34,739 nucleotides of DNA from Candidatus Gastranaerophilales bacterium (GCA_944326015.1 CALVCJ010000018.1:1-34739); one strand, 5' to 3'. Shown: positions 22,427 through 31,447, counted from the first letter of the stretch. Made by a program: numbers and translations. The notes: generated from the sequence alone by a model not told the origin.

Positions 22427-23701
22427 TTACAAAATTATAGAATTAAATAATTTTGCAAATTCCGGAAAAGATATGTCAACCCACTCAAAACCATTGATGG
22501 ATATAGGGTTTTCGCAGATAAGTCCTGCAACATATAAACTCATAGCAAGTCTATGATCGTGATAAGATTCAACTTGAATTCCTCCAGAAAGAGGAGTCTT
22601 TCCGTTGATTATAAAACCGTCAAAAGTTTCTTTAATATTTGCTCCTATTTTTTTTAGTTCAGCAACAACAGCTTTAATCCTGTCAGATTCCTTATTACGA
22701 AGATCTTGAGCATCTTTAACTATTGTAGTACCTTGTGCCTGAGTTGCAAGAACTGCAATGATAGGTAGTTCATCAATCAGGCGCGGGATTAATTTTCCCT
22801 CAACTGTACAGGCCTTTAATTCTGAATAAGATATTTGAATATCTCCGACAATTTCGCCAGAAACAGCTTTTTTATCAAGTATTTCAATATGACCACCCAT
22901 CTTTTCAGCAGCTTCAATTATGCCTGTTCTTGTAGGATTTAAACCGACATTTTTCAAGATAATTTTTGAATTCGGAACAATTAATCCAGCAACAATAAAA
23001 AATGCTGCAGAAGATATATCTCCGCAAATTTCTATAGTCTTAGGTTCAAGCTCTGATTTTTCAATTGTTACTGTATTTTCATCTGAGTTAATATTTGCAC
23101 CCATATATTTGAGCATAATTTCTGTGTGGTTTCTTGAAACATAGGGTTCAGTAAAACTTGTAGTACCTTGAGCGTTTAGTCCTGCAAGAAGTATACAAGA
23201 TTTAACCTGAGCAGATGCAAGTTTTGACACATAATCAATCGCATGTAAACTTTTGCCAATGATATTTAATGGTGCCTTAAAATCGCAGGATTTAATTTGC
23301 GCCCCCATAAGTGAAAGAGGCTCAATAACCCGTTTCATCGGACGTTTGGAAAGACTTTCATCTCCGATTAATACAGAGTTAAAATTTTGTCCTGCGAGAA
23401 TTCCTGACATTAAGCGCATTGTAGTTCCGGAATTTCCGCAATCAAGCGGTTTTGACGGGGCAAAAAATTTACCGTTGGAATTAATAATTAAAAAATCATT
23501 TTTAAATTCTGCCTCAATCCCGAGTGCTTTACATACATTTAAGGATGATAGAGGATCCCTGCCTTTTGAAAAATTTTTAATTAAAGACTTACCATTAGCA
23601 AGCGATGCAAACATAACCGCCCTGTGTGATATAGACTTATCAGCTGGAATTGTTACTGAACCTTTTAAGCCGCTATTTATTTTTTTTACAACTTTTTGCA
23701 T
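22427..23701 (-). CDS. aroA: EPSP synthase (3-phosphoshikimate 1-carboxyvinyltransferase)
   Basis: 424 residues, full length. It transfers the enolpyruvyl group of PEP to shikimate-3-phosphate in the shikimate pathway. Motifs: ADKSISHRAVMFA (residues 20-32), NSGTTMRLMSGILAG (PEP site), GDESLSKRPM, LKSADVKS-like SAQVKSCILLAGLNA, RNKESDRIKAV and DHRLAMSLYVAG. GNSGTT-x-RLM is the form seen in Gram-positive-type enzymes. The start ATG at 23701 has no Shine-Dalgarno; TGTTAAAAT, an extended -10, ends 7 nt before the ATG, so the mRNA is probably leaderless. Confidence 0.95.
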   Translation of the reverse strand: MQKVVKKINSGLKGSVTIPADKSISHRAVMFASLANGKSLIKNFSKGRDPLSSLNVCKALGIEAEFKNDFLIINSNGKFFAPSKPLDCGNSGTTMRLMSGILAGQNFNSVLIGDESLSKRPMKRVIEPLSLMGAQIKSCDFKAPLNIIGKSLHAIDYVSKLASAQVKSCILLAGLNAQGTTSFTEPYVSRNHTEIMLKYMGANINSDENTVTIEKSELEPKTIEICGDISSAAFFIVAGLIVPNSKIILKNVGLNPTRTGIIEAAEKMGGHIEILDKKAVSGEIVGDIQISYSELKACTVEGKLIPRLIDELPIIAVLATQAQGTTIVKDAQDLRNKESDRIKAVVAELKKIGANIKETFDGFIINGKTPLSGGIQVESYHDHRLAMSLYVAGLICENPISINGFEWVDISFPEFAKLFNSIIL

Positions 23702-23707
23702 ACGATA

Positions 23708-23713
23708 ATTTTA
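23708..23713 (-). promoter_or_regulatory. -10 box 6 nt before the aroA start
   Basis: TAAAAT with TG one base earlier (extended -10), separated from the ATG by six bases (TATCGT). Confidence 0.55.
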
Positions 23714-23840
23714 ACATGAAATAATTATTTCTAGAATAACAATCAAATATTGCTTCAATGAATTGTTTTAAATAGAAGTTCAATTTATCGGACGTGGTGT
23801 ACATAAAAAAAGATTAGATAGTGCAAATTTAATCCATTTT

Positions 23841-24197
23841 TTATTTATTAATAACATGTTTTTCTCCCCATTCACAAAGTGCATATAAAACAGGTATAAA
23901 GGATTCGCCTTTTTCTGACAATGAGTATTCGACTTTGGGAGGAATCTGAGTATAAACTTTTCGCTTTATTAAATCATCTTTTTCCAATTCTTTCAAAACA
24001 TGACTTAATGTTTTATGCGATATCATATTTAAATATCTTTGCAAATTATTAAACCTTATAATTTTATGTCTATAAACAGCATACAAAACGGTCAGTTTAT
24101 ACTTTCCGCTTACAAGTGAGATAGTATAATTAAAACCGGTTTTGTCAAAACTTTCAACTTCTTTTAAGCAATCTTTTATTTCTGTTTCTATTTCCAT
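23841..24197 (-). CDS. HxlR-family winged-helix regulator
   Basis: 118 residues with the HxlR pattern: YTISLVSGKYKLTVLYAV, IRFNNLQRYLNMISHKTLSHVLKELEKDDL and VEYSLSEKGESFIPVL. HxlR proteins sense electrophiles, quinones or formaldehyde, often without a separate ligand domain. It is divergent from the NTF2-like gene, and a GTAACC-A-GGTTAC dyad stands between them, so it most likely controls that gene and itself. Confidence 0.9.
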   Translation of the reverse strand: MEIETEIKDCLKEVESFDKTGFNYTISLVSGKYKLTVLYAVYRHKIIRFNNLQRYLNMISHKTLSHVLKELEKDDLIKRKVYTQIPPKVEYSLSEKGESFIPVLYALCEWGEKHVINK

Positions 24198-24212
24198 ATT
24201 ACATGTCTTTTA

Positions 24213-24225
24213 GTAACCAGGTTAC
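24213..24225. promoter_or_regulatory. Dyad, candidate HxlR operator
   Basis: GTAACC A GGTTAC, a perfect 13-base palindrome in the divergent intergenic region, 15 nt from the HxlR start. For the rightward gene TTAACC-17-TATAAT follows. Confidence 0.6.
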
Positions 24226-24297
24226 CTTTTTAACCGTACTTGAATAAGATACTATAATAGTTTAACATAATATATATGAAAAAGAAAGGAAAACTTT

Positions 24298-24675
24298 ATG
24301 AGAGAACAAATGGAAGAATTCAGCGCAGTTGAAAATCTGGCAAAAAAATTTGTTGAAGCAGTAAAAAAGGGAGACAGCAGTATTGTAAAGCCTTATTTTT
24401 ATGAAAAAGCAACATTTTTTGGACAATTAAACGAAAAAGAATATCAATCAGGCTCGATTCAGGGTTTTTATGAAACAATAGATAATATGGGGGCTTGTGG
24501 TGAAGATTATGTCGCAAGGATAGATGTGCTTACATTGGAAAAATCTATTGCAGCCGTCAGGGTACTTGAAGACAACTGGCATGGGTATAAATTCACCGAT
24601 TTACTAATTATGAATAAAATAAACGGTGAATGGAAAATTGTTTCAAAAGTTTATGACACTCTTTCACAAAATTAA
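24298..24675 (+). CDS. NTF2-like/SnoaL-like small protein
   Basis: 125 residues with the lumazine-binding-2/NTF2 fold: LAKKFVEAVKKGDSSIVKPYF, ATFFGQLNEKEY, then AAVRVLEDNWHGYKFTDLL and NGEWKIVSKVY. Such proteins form a cone-shaped pocket binding small ligands or act as small enzymes; the ligand is unknown. AGAAAGG precedes the ATG. It is the likely target of the divergent HxlR regulator and may be an electrophile-stress protein. Confidence 0.78.
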   Translation: MREQMEEFSAVENLAKKFVEAVKKGDSSIVKPYFYEKATFFGQLNEKEYQSGSIQGFYETIDNMGACGEDYVARIDVLTLEKSIAAVRVLEDNWHGYKFTDLLIMNKINGEWKIVSKVYDTLSQN

Positions 24676-24682
24676 TAAAAGC

Positions 24683-24710
24683 AGAGGTAATATAGAATTA
24701 TATTACCTCT
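24683..24710. terminator. 12-bp stem-loop after the NTF2-like gene
   Basis: AGAGGTAATATA, loop GAAT, TATATTACCTCT. It is a perfect stem 8 nt after the stop codon, with no T run on the + strand. Confidence 0.5.
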
Positions 24711-24783
24711 ACACAAAAATATCACAAACTTAGATTTCTTTTATAAGTTCAAGTCAATATTTATAATTTATATTAACTTTTTA

Positions 24784-25919
24784 TTAAACATTTTTAGCAT
24801 TTTTAACTAAATTTTCACAATTTTCATTTGTTGCCCTCCAAAGCCCTTGCGCTTTCCTTTTTACGCGAGGAAATTGAGCTTCAAAACTAATTATTTCATC
24901 TTTAAATTTTTCATGATATATCCTTTCTTTATTTTAATAACTTCTCTTTTGAATAACCTTCAGTTACAAAATAGCTGTTACTAACTGTCCCATCAGTAAA
25001 ATAATTATTTGAATTTACAGTAACCTGCAAAGGGTTCCAAAAACTAACTTTCTTGCCATAAATATTATAAACAGGGTACCCTTTAAATGTATCTACCTGA
25101 GAAAAACTTTTTGAAATTTCTTCTTTTAAATCATTAAATGCTTTTGTGTCAAGAGCGTATATTTCTTTATTGGTGTCTGAACATATTGCTCTTAATTGAA
25201 TATAAGTTACATTAGGATATTTTGATAATTCTTTAATCATATTTAAAATATCATCTCGGTTGTATCTGTTAACAACTGTTGCAACCCGGACGTGCGCCCC
25301 GCTTGCCGGAATTATCTTTTCCCAATCAGGTATAATCTCAGTTCCTATTATTTTTTTATTTATTTGAGGATTAAAAGAATGAATAGAATAGGAAATACCT
25401 CCATTTAACGATGCCAAAACTTTATCCATCCCTTCCGGACGGTAATATCCATTTGTTCTAATTCCGACTTTAAATCCTTTATTTTTAAGAAAATCAATTA
25501 ATTCAGGCAGAAATTTATAAATAGCAGGATCAGTATTCATGCCGGTCAAATATAATTTTTTAATTCCCATTTCCTTAGTTTGATTTAAAAAAGATAAAAA
25601 ATTTTTCCACTTGCTAAAGTGTACACCTATCTGTGAAATACCACTTATACTCTTGCCAACCTTTTCTGAAATTTGTTTTAATTCATTCCCGATACAGAAA
25701 AAACATTTTAAATTACACTTACCCATTAAATTTATATTTGCGAATGATGGCAGCTCTCTGTTTCTATTTTTGTCAGATTTTGCAAATATCTCAAGCAAAT
25801 CCGAATTTATGTTTCTGGCTTGAAAAGTTCCCCCCCCCCGGTTTACATGTCTTTACATTTTTAACATTTTTTTCTGGATAGTTTTGGTTTGACAAATAAT
25901 CATAAATTTTAAGTAACAT
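24784..25919 (-). pseudogene. Radical SAM protein with G10 tract and possible 3' frameshift
   Basis: The intact core (24929-25798) reads LPSFANINLMGKCNLKCFFC with the CxxxCxxC iron-sulfur site, then GIKKLYLTGMNTDP, GFKVGIRTNGY and GISYSIHSFNP. An ATG at 25919 with AAAGGAAG upstream reads MLLKIYDYLSNQNYPEKNVK and reaches ten G on this strand (25830-25839). As written this runs out of frame and stops 13 codons after the tract. With nine or twelve G it joins the core frame (GTFQARNINSDLLEIFAK). At the other end, removing one A from AAAA near 24929 extends the protein to 24784 with NKERIYHEKFKDEII and FPRVKRKAQGLWRATNE. The core could also start at TTG 25798, but I see no ribosome site there. The substrate is unknown. 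Confidence 0.7.
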
Positions 25920-26066
25920 ACATACTTCCTTTCTTTTTTAATACAGCTGTATAAAAAAACAAAAAATTTTTTTTTTGCCATTAATGTTTACTTGAATTTT
26001 TCATTAAAAATTATCAGCATACACATAATATTTACTATTTTTTCAAATAAATATTGACACAAGTTG

Positions 26067-26072
26067 TATAAT
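26067..26072 (+). promoter_or_regulatory. -10 box 6 nt before the tolC-like start
   Basis: TATAAT ends at 26072 and the ATG starts at 26079; no Shine-Dalgarno is present. Confidence 0.5.
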
Positions 26073-26078
26073 TAAAAT

Positions 26079-27572
26079 ATGGGTATAAGAAAAATATTCT
26101 GCCTGATATTATTTTTTATTATTTTTTTATCAGCAGGAACGGTTAAGACATCAGCAATAGAGGACGACGATGATGAGTTATTTAAGCCGGTTGAAATTAC
26201 AGACGGAAATTCATTATCTGTTTTGGACTGCGTTGCAGTAGCATTTAAAAACAGTCCGAAAATCAGAAGGCAGAAATACAATCTTGATATTGCAAAAAGC
26301 AATCTAGGCATTGCAAGAGCACAGTATTTCCCCGTTATAAGCGCAGGAGCGGGATTTTATAACGAAAACAATTCTGACAATGTCTACTATAATTCACATT
26401 ACAGAGAACTTCCGACTGTAGGAGTTACAGTAAATAAACTTATATGGAATTTCGGAAAAACAACAGCCTATATTAAAATGGAAGAATTTTATAAAATAGG
26501 TGCAGAATATGAATTTATGGACAGTCTTTGTGCAACATTATTTGATGTAAAAGCAAAATATTACAATCTTTTAAGAGCAAAAGCTTTTATGCAGGTAGCT
26601 GAGAATAATGTTAAAATCAATGAGAATTTTGTTAAACTTGCAAAGAAAAAACCTGATTTAACAACAGCAGAACTAAATTTAAGCGAATCAAAAGTCAAAC
26701 TTATAGAAGCTGAAAATAGCTATAACAATGCAAGAGTAGACCTTAATAACTCTATGTATCTTGAAAGCCAGCCTGATTTTACAATAAAAAACACAAACAC
26801 ATTTACCTATGACAACGATTTTGCCTATGGTAGTACAAAAGGCAGCGTGCATACATTTATACCCCAGGAATTTCCTTTTTTAAAAAACGACGCTGTTCAG
26901 CTGGCTTACGCCAACAGTCCTGATTTGTATGTTTTGACTGCAACAAAACAGGCAATGGAGCAATCACTCCTTTATATCAAACGTGCATATTTCCCTGATT
27001 TGACAGTAAATGCAGGGTATGGCTTTAACAACTCTACACAAACAACAAATAGCAGTTTTCAGCTCGGAGTTAATTTAAATTCAACAGTAAATATTATGGA
27101 GTTAAAACACAGCATAAAAGGGGCAGATGCACAGGTTAATCTTGCTGATAATGAAATCTTACTGTTCAAAAAAAATTTGTATTTTGAGGTTAAACGTGCA
27201 TTTAACAATGTCGAAAAATGTGAAAAACAAATTCCAACAGCAAAAACAGGGGCATTGCAGGCTCTGGATAATCTGAAAGTTGTAGAAGAAAAATATAAAG
27301 CTGATGAATTAAATTACATAGCGCTTCAAAATGCCAGAAAAGATTATATGACTGCGGTTAGTGAATACATTGAAAGTTTATATAACTACAATATGGCACT
27401 AATTCAGGTAGAAATGGCAATGCACTATCACATAGTCGATATCCACCACAAATCAGAACATGCCATGCAGTATCATTTTTCGGAACTCATTGAACATTTG
27501 AATCACGTTCTTGACTGTGATGAAAAAGAAGTAAAAAAAGATAAAAATAGAAAGGATAAACAGACTTTGTAA
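26079..27572 (+). CDS. TolC-family outer-membrane efflux protein
   Basis: 497 residues. A Sec signal peptide is clear (MGIRKIFCLILFFIIFLSAG, cut near TSA). The mature part has the two OEP repeats: LSVLDCVAVAFKNSPKIRRQ, IARAQYFPVISAGAGFY, ELPTVGVTVNKLIWNFGKTT, then KNDAVQLAYANSPDLYVLT, IKRAYFPDLTVNAGYGF and VNLNSTVNIMELKHSI. It would form a trimeric outer-membrane channel joined to an inner-membrane pump. The C-terminal tail is rich in His, Asp and Lys (HHKSEHAMQYHF), an unusual metal-binding-like extension. The next gene, an ArsP_2-like permease, starts 27 nt after the stop; the two may form a metal-export pair. Confidence 0.87.
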   Translation: MGIRKIFCLILFFIIFLSAGTVKTSAIEDDDDELFKPVEITDGNSLSVLDCVAVAFKNSPKIRRQKYNLDIAKSNLGIARAQYFPVISAGAGFYNENNSDNVYYNSHYRELPTVGVTVNKLIWNFGKTTAYIKMEEFYKIGAEYEFMDSLCATLFDVKAKYYNLLRAKAFMQVAENNVKINENFVKLAKKKPDLTTAELNLSESKVKLIEAENSYNNARVDLNNSMYLESQPDFTIKNTNTFTYDNDFAYGSTKGSVHTFIPQEFPFLKNDAVQLAYANSPDLYVLTATKQAMEQSLLYIKRAYFPDLTVNAGYGFNNSTQTTNSSFQLGVNLNSTVNIMELKHSIKGADAQVNLADNEILLFKKNLYFEVKRAFNNVEKCEKQIPTAKTGALQALDNLKVVEEKYKADELNYIALQNARKDYMTAVSEYIESLYNYNMALIQVEMAMHYHIVDIHHKSEHAMQYHFSELIEHLNHVLDCDEKEVKKDKNRKDKQTL

Positions 27573-27599
27573 AAATTTTGTTTATATTATTATTAAATC

Positions 27600-28565
27600 A
27601 TGCTTATAGATATTTTAAATAAAATAAACGCAATAAATGAAAATATGTTCTCAGGTTTTGACAGGATTATAGAAAATTTTGGCATGCCGGACTGGCTTGC
27701 AGATGCAATTATTGATAGTTTTCACATATTACCGTTATTATTTATAGTATTTTTGATTATAGAATTAATTGAATATTTTTATGCTGACAATATCAATTCG
27801 TTTATGAAAAAATCAGAAAAGACAGCGCCCCTAATCGGTAGCCTGGCGGCTGTAATCCCTCAGTGCGGATTTTCTGTAATTGCAAGTACGCTTTATATAA
27901 GAAAATTTATCACCAAAGGAACATTAATTGCGATTTATCTTGCAACGTCTGATGAAGCTATTCCGATACTTCTTGCACAGCCGGCAAAAACATATTATAT
28001 TCTGCCGATTATAGGGTTAAAAATATTAATAGCAGTATTCGCAGGCTATTTAATAGACTTTTGGCTTAAAGATAACAAATATATACCAGTAACAGAAGAA
28101 AAAGATATCGAAGAATTTGAAAATACGGAACACGAAGGATGCTGTCATCATAGTATATCAAAAAGACGCAAGCGTGAATTAATTTATCACCCGCTTAAGC
28201 ATACAGTTAATATTTTTCTTTTTATACTTGTGATAACAATTGTATTAAATTTCTTTATTTTTGTATATGTAGAACATTCCATTCTGCATGTGCTGCTTGG
28301 AAAAATAAAATTTTTAGAACCCGTTATAACAGCATTCATAGGGCTTATACCTAATTGTGCCGTATCAATTGCCTTAACAATGCTCTTAATTAAAGGTTCT
28401 ATAAGCTTTGGTGCTGTAATGGCAGGGCTTTTATCAAATGCAGGACTCGGAATTCTAATCCTTTTCAGACACAAGGAAAATATTAAAGATACTATTAAAA
28501 TAATTTTAATATTGCTTTTAATAAGCATTCTGTCAGGAATATTTATACAAATTTTAAGTTTATAA
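27600..28565 (+). CDS. ArsP_2-like putative heavy-metal permease
   Basis: 321 residues with about eight to ten membrane segments in two inverted halves. The first half has PLIGSLAAVIPQCGFSVIAS, LYIRKFITKGTLIAIYLATS and DEAIPILLAQP; the second has GLIPNCAVSIALTMLLIKGS and AGLLSNAGLGILILFRH. IPQCGFS/IPNCAVS is the twin Cys motif of the 10TM exporter family (Pfam ArsP_2), also annotated as a manganese or arsenic transporter. A cytoplasmic loop with GCCHHSIS could bind metal. It lacks a ribosome site; TATTAT lies 6 nt before the ATG, but it may also be carried on the tolC-like mRNA. Confidence 0.75.
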   Translation: MLIDILNKINAINENMFSGFDRIIENFGMPDWLADAIIDSFHILPLLFIVFLIIELIEYFYADNINSFMKKSEKTAPLIGSLAAVIPQCGFSVIASTLYIRKFITKGTLIAIYLATSDEAIPILLAQPAKTYYILPIIGLKILIAVFAGYLIDFWLKDNKYIPVTEEKDIEEFENTEHEGCCHHSISKRRKRELIYHPLKHTVNIFLFILVITIVLNFFIFVYVEHSILHVLLGKIKFLEPVITAFIGLIPNCAVSIALTMLLIKGSISFGAVMAGLLSNAGLGILILFRHKENIKDTIKIILILLLISILSGIFIQILSL

Positions 28566-28567
28566 AA

Positions 28568-29047
28568 CTAAAATTTTACCAGAGACCGCTCCAGTTTTCT
28601 TGCAAAACGGACAATAGGTTTTTCAATATCAGCGGTAATTGAATCAACAAGAACCGTCATACAGCCAAGATTTTTTCCACACATAACATCTGTCAAAGGT
28701 CTGTCACCAACAAAACAAGTTGTTTCCGGTTTTAGAGAATACTGTTTCATAAAATTTGCTGCAACCTTAATATCAGGTTTATGAGCCTCAAATACAACAG
28801 GGAAATCAGAACACGCAAGCACTTTTGACATATATTCAGGGTTATTGTTATTTGACACAACACCTACAAAAAAGTCTTTTCTTACATTTTCCAGCCAATT
28901 AAGAGTATCCTGAGTATAATAACCTCTCTTTGAACCCATTAAGGTACTGTCAAGATCAAACAGTAATGCCTTTATTCCTTTGTTTTTCAGTTCTTCAAGA
29001 TTAATATCATAGATACTTTTCAAATTATAATCAGGTTTAATAAACAT
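28568..29047 (-). CDS. yqeG: YqeG-family HAD phosphatase
   Basis: 159 residues. HAD motifs: FDLDSTL (residues 31-37, nucleophile Asp), VVSNNNN, HKPDIKVA (Lys) and VGDRPLTDV (acidic pair). YqeG-type proteins are cytoplasmic HAD IIIA phosphatases of poorly known substrate; relatives act on phosphatidylglycerophosphate. AAGGTGAGG precedes the ATG. The gene ends 2 nt from the convergent permease. Confidence 0.88.
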   Translation of the reverse strand: MFIKPDYNLKSIYDINLEELKNKGIKALLFDLDSTLMGSKRGYYTQDTLNWLENVRKDFFVGVVSNNNNPEYMSKVLACSDFPVVFEAHKPDIKVAANFMKQYSLKPETTCFVGDRPLTDVMCGKNLGCMTVLVDSITADIEKPIVRFARKLERSLVKF

Positions 29048-29058
29048 CTTACCTCACC

Positions 29059-30306
29059 TTAAACCGGAGTTTTTATTCCGACTGTTCTAACTAACGCATA
29101 TTTGTAATTTTTCGGCGACTGAGAAAATTTTACATACACATCGTCATTTGTATTACCGAGAGGCAAATCCTCTCCATACTCATTTTTAATCCCTTCAACT
29201 TTTGCCGTAAACTGCTCTTCTGGAGTAATTATTTCAACTTCATTTCCAATAAACATTTTATTTTTAATCTTTACAAAATAATAATCTTCAGCGATGTTCA
29301 ATTGACAAGTTTTAAATTCACACAAAAAATCAGATCCTGCAAGACCTTTTGAAATATCGTAACTATAACTCTCACTGTTATTATTTCCAAGAGCAAAGCC
29401 CGTTGTATAACCACGGTTTCCAACTTTTAACAATTCATAAAAATATCTTTCCATATCAGCGGAAGGATTTTCCAAAACTTCATCAATAGCCTGTCTGTAA
29501 GTTTTTGCAACAGCAGAAACATAATAAAGACTCTTTGTCCTGCCTTCAACTTTAAAAGAATCAATTCCTGCATCAATCAGCTGCGGCAATTGTTTCACAA
29601 GGCATAAGTCTTTAGGGCTTAAAATATGAGAGCCTCTGTCATCCTGATTAATTTCCAGATATTCTCCGGGACGGGTTTCTTCAACAAGCTTATAACTCCA
29701 TCTGCAAGGCTGTGAACAATTTCCGTGATTAGCTTTTCTTTCCCCTTTTGAAAAATAATCACTTAAAAGACATCTTCCTGAAAAAGAAACACATTGAGCA
29801 CCGTGAACAAAACTTTCAAGCTCTATATCAGGCACCGCTTTTCTTATTTCGGCAATATCAGCAATAGGAAGTTCTCTTGCAAGAATTACACGTGATGCCC
29901 CTATATCCCGCCAGAATTTAACACTTTCATAATTCAATGTATTCGTTTGTGTACTTATATGAATCGGAACATCAGGAATATTACGTTTTATTAAGTTTAA
30001 AATACCATAATCACTTATTATAAATGCATCCGGTTTAGCATCTTTAAACCTGTCCAATGAAGCTTCCAGCTGCTTAATATCATTATTAAAAGCAAAAATA
30101 TTTATAGTAACATACGCTTTAGACCTGAGCGAATGCGCCAAATCCACAGCCTGCTTTAAATTATCCATAGTAATCAGGCTGCCTTTACGCATAGCCCTGA
30201 GACTAAAATCAACAACTCCGAAGTAAACAGCATCAGCACCATAACGTACGGCATATTCTAATTTTTCCAAATTGCCCGCGGGCATTAATAGTTCTAAATC
30301 CTGCAT
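29059..30306 (-). CDS. Peptidase U32 family protein (TrhP/YegQ-like)
   Basis: 415 residues. MPAGNLEKLEYAVRYGADAV starts the U32 fold; the family signature is ESFVHGAQCVSFSGRCLLSD, then SKGERKANHGNCSQPCRWSY with the cysteines believed to bind an iron-sulfur centre, and IDSFKVEGRTKSLYYVS. Although called peptidases, characterised relatives (TrhP, RlhA) act in prephenate-dependent hydroxylation of tRNA or rRNA. The C-terminal part is a small beta domain. No Shine-Dalgarno; TTGATT-17-TAATAT lies 6 nt before the ATG. Confidence 0.9.
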   Translation of the reverse strand: MQDLELLMPAGNLEKLEYAVRYGADAVYFGVVDFSLRAMRKGSLITMDNLKQAVDLAHSLRSKAYVTINIFAFNNDIKQLEASLDRFKDAKPDAFIISDYGILNLIKRNIPDVPIHISTQTNTLNYESVKFWRDIGASRVILARELPIADIAEIRKAVPDIELESFVHGAQCVSFSGRCLLSDYFSKGERKANHGNCSQPCRWSYKLVEETRPGEYLEINQDDRGSHILSPKDLCLVKQLPQLIDAGIDSFKVEGRTKSLYYVSAVAKTYRQAIDEVLENPSADMERYFYELLKVGNRGYTTGFALGNNNSESYSYDISKGLAGSDFLCEFKTCQLNIAEDYYFVKIKNKMFIGNEVEIITPEEQFTAKVEGIKNEYGEDLPLGNTNDDVYVKFSQSPKNYKYALVRTVGIKTPV

Positions 30307-30312
30307 AAGTGT

Positions 30313-30341
30313 ATATTATCCTAAAGAATAGAAATAATCAA
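30313..30341 (-). promoter_or_regulatory. Sigma-70 promoter 6 nt before the U32 start
   Basis: TTGATT (30341-30336), 17-nt spacer, TAATAT (30318-30313), then six bases and ATG at 30306. It is the clearest leaderless-type promoter in the window. Confidence 0.65.
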
Positions 30342-30420
30342 TCATTTAGGTGATGCCCGAAAATGATTAATGAATAAGATATATATATAAAAGATTTTAT
30401 ATGTTTATTGGAGAAGAAAA

Positions 30421-30555
30421 ATGCAAACAATAGAAAATGCAGCAACCACACTAAAAGAAATCTGGGACTACCAGCACCCCGTAATGCATACCTGGTTCGT
30501 TTTAAGTTCTCTTTCACTATGCGTTATGTTCGCTTTATTATATTTTGTAATATAA
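30421..30555 (+). CDS. Small membrane protein, 44 residues
   Basis: MQTIENAATTLKEIWDYQHP, then one hydrophobic segment (TWFVLSSLSLCVMFALLYF). GGAGAAGAAAA stands just before the ATG, a good ribosome site. It ends 7 nt before the ABC permease ATG, so the two are likely one transcript. I do not recognise the family; a small subunit or assembly factor of the permease is possible. Confidence 0.62.
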   Translation: MQTIENAATTLKEIWDYQHPVMHTWFVLSSLSLCVMFALLYFVI

Positions 30556-30562
30556 TAAACCT

Positions 30563-31387
30563 ATGAAAAAAATAAGGGTATTTTTAGGTTATTTAACACT
30601 TATTTTAATTGCACTAAGCATGCTTTACCCGTTTTTTGTAATGGTAAACTTATCTTTTACGGGTAACAGTGAAATTTTTTCAGAAGCAGGTAAAATCTTT
30701 TATACGCATCTAACTTTGGATAACTATAAAAACGTTTTCACAGAGCTTCCCCTTGCAACTTACTTTTTTAACAGTTTGATAGTTGCTTTGTTAACAACAA
30801 TTGGACAGGTAATGTTTGCATCTTTAGCCGGATACGCATTTGCAAGAGTAAACTTTAAATTCAGAAATGCATTGTTTCTTTTAATTTTGGTGACAATGCT
30901 TGTACCGCCGCAGGTAAATATAATTCCATTATTTTTTCTAATGCGTGAGTTTAACTTAATTGATACTTATCAGGCATTAATTCTGCCTGCATTATTCGGA
31001 GGTTTCGGTATCTTTTTAATGCGTCAGTATTTTCTTGGCTTTCCAAAGGATCTTGAAGAATCTGCCAAAATTGACGGATGCAATCTTTTTCAAACTTTTT
31101 TCAAAATCGCACTACCACTGGCACTTCCGACTGTCGCAACTTTAGCAATATTTACATTTGTAACTTCATGGAACAGTTTTATGTGGCCTCTGATTGTTAC
31201 GAACAGTGAGAGTATGAGAACATTACCAGTCGGACTTGCAGTTTACAAGGGCAGTTTTAGAGAATTAACCTTGTGGGGTAATCTTCTTGCCTGTTCTGTC
31301 ATTTGCACAATACCGGTAATAGGAGTATTTCTGCTGGGTAAAAAATATTTTATCTCTGATATTTTGCAGGGCGGAGTAAAAGAATAA
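30563..31387 (+). CDS. Carbohydrate ABC permease, MalG/UgpE type
   Basis: 274 residues with six membrane segments, starting MKKIRVFLGYLTLILIALS. The EAA loop that contacts the ATPase is ESAKIDGCNLFQTFFKIALP (about residues 170-190), and TSWNSFMWPLIVTN is typical of MalG-like subunits. It should be the second inner-membrane subunit of a sugar importer, but no partner permease, ATPase or binding protein is in this window, so it is an orphan copy here. malQ at 32-34 kb makes maltodextrin a possible substrate (inference). No ribosome site of its own; TATAAT lies 6 nt before the ATG. Confidence 0.9.
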   Translation: MKKIRVFLGYLTLILIALSMLYPFFVMVNLSFTGNSEIFSEAGKIFYTHLTLDNYKNVFTELPLATYFFNSLIVALLTTIGQVMFASLAGYAFARVNFKFRNALFLLILVTMLVPPQVNIIPLFFLMREFNLIDTYQALILPALFGGFGIFLMRQYFLGFPKDLEESAKIDGCNLFQTFFKIALPLALPTVATLAIFTFVTSWNSFMWPLIVTNSESMRTLPVGLAVYKGSFRELTLWGNLLACSVICTIPVIGVFLLGKKYFISDILQGGVKE

Positions 31388-31447
31388 AATAGGACAATTT
31401 TAACAAATATTCTGCATACTCTGGCATAAAATTTTTATTTTTATCAC

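Noticed and set aside
25961-25976. A6 followed by T10 as a second phase-variable tract
   Set aside because: It is intergenic and AT runs are common here; it could affect a promoter, but nothing supports that directly.
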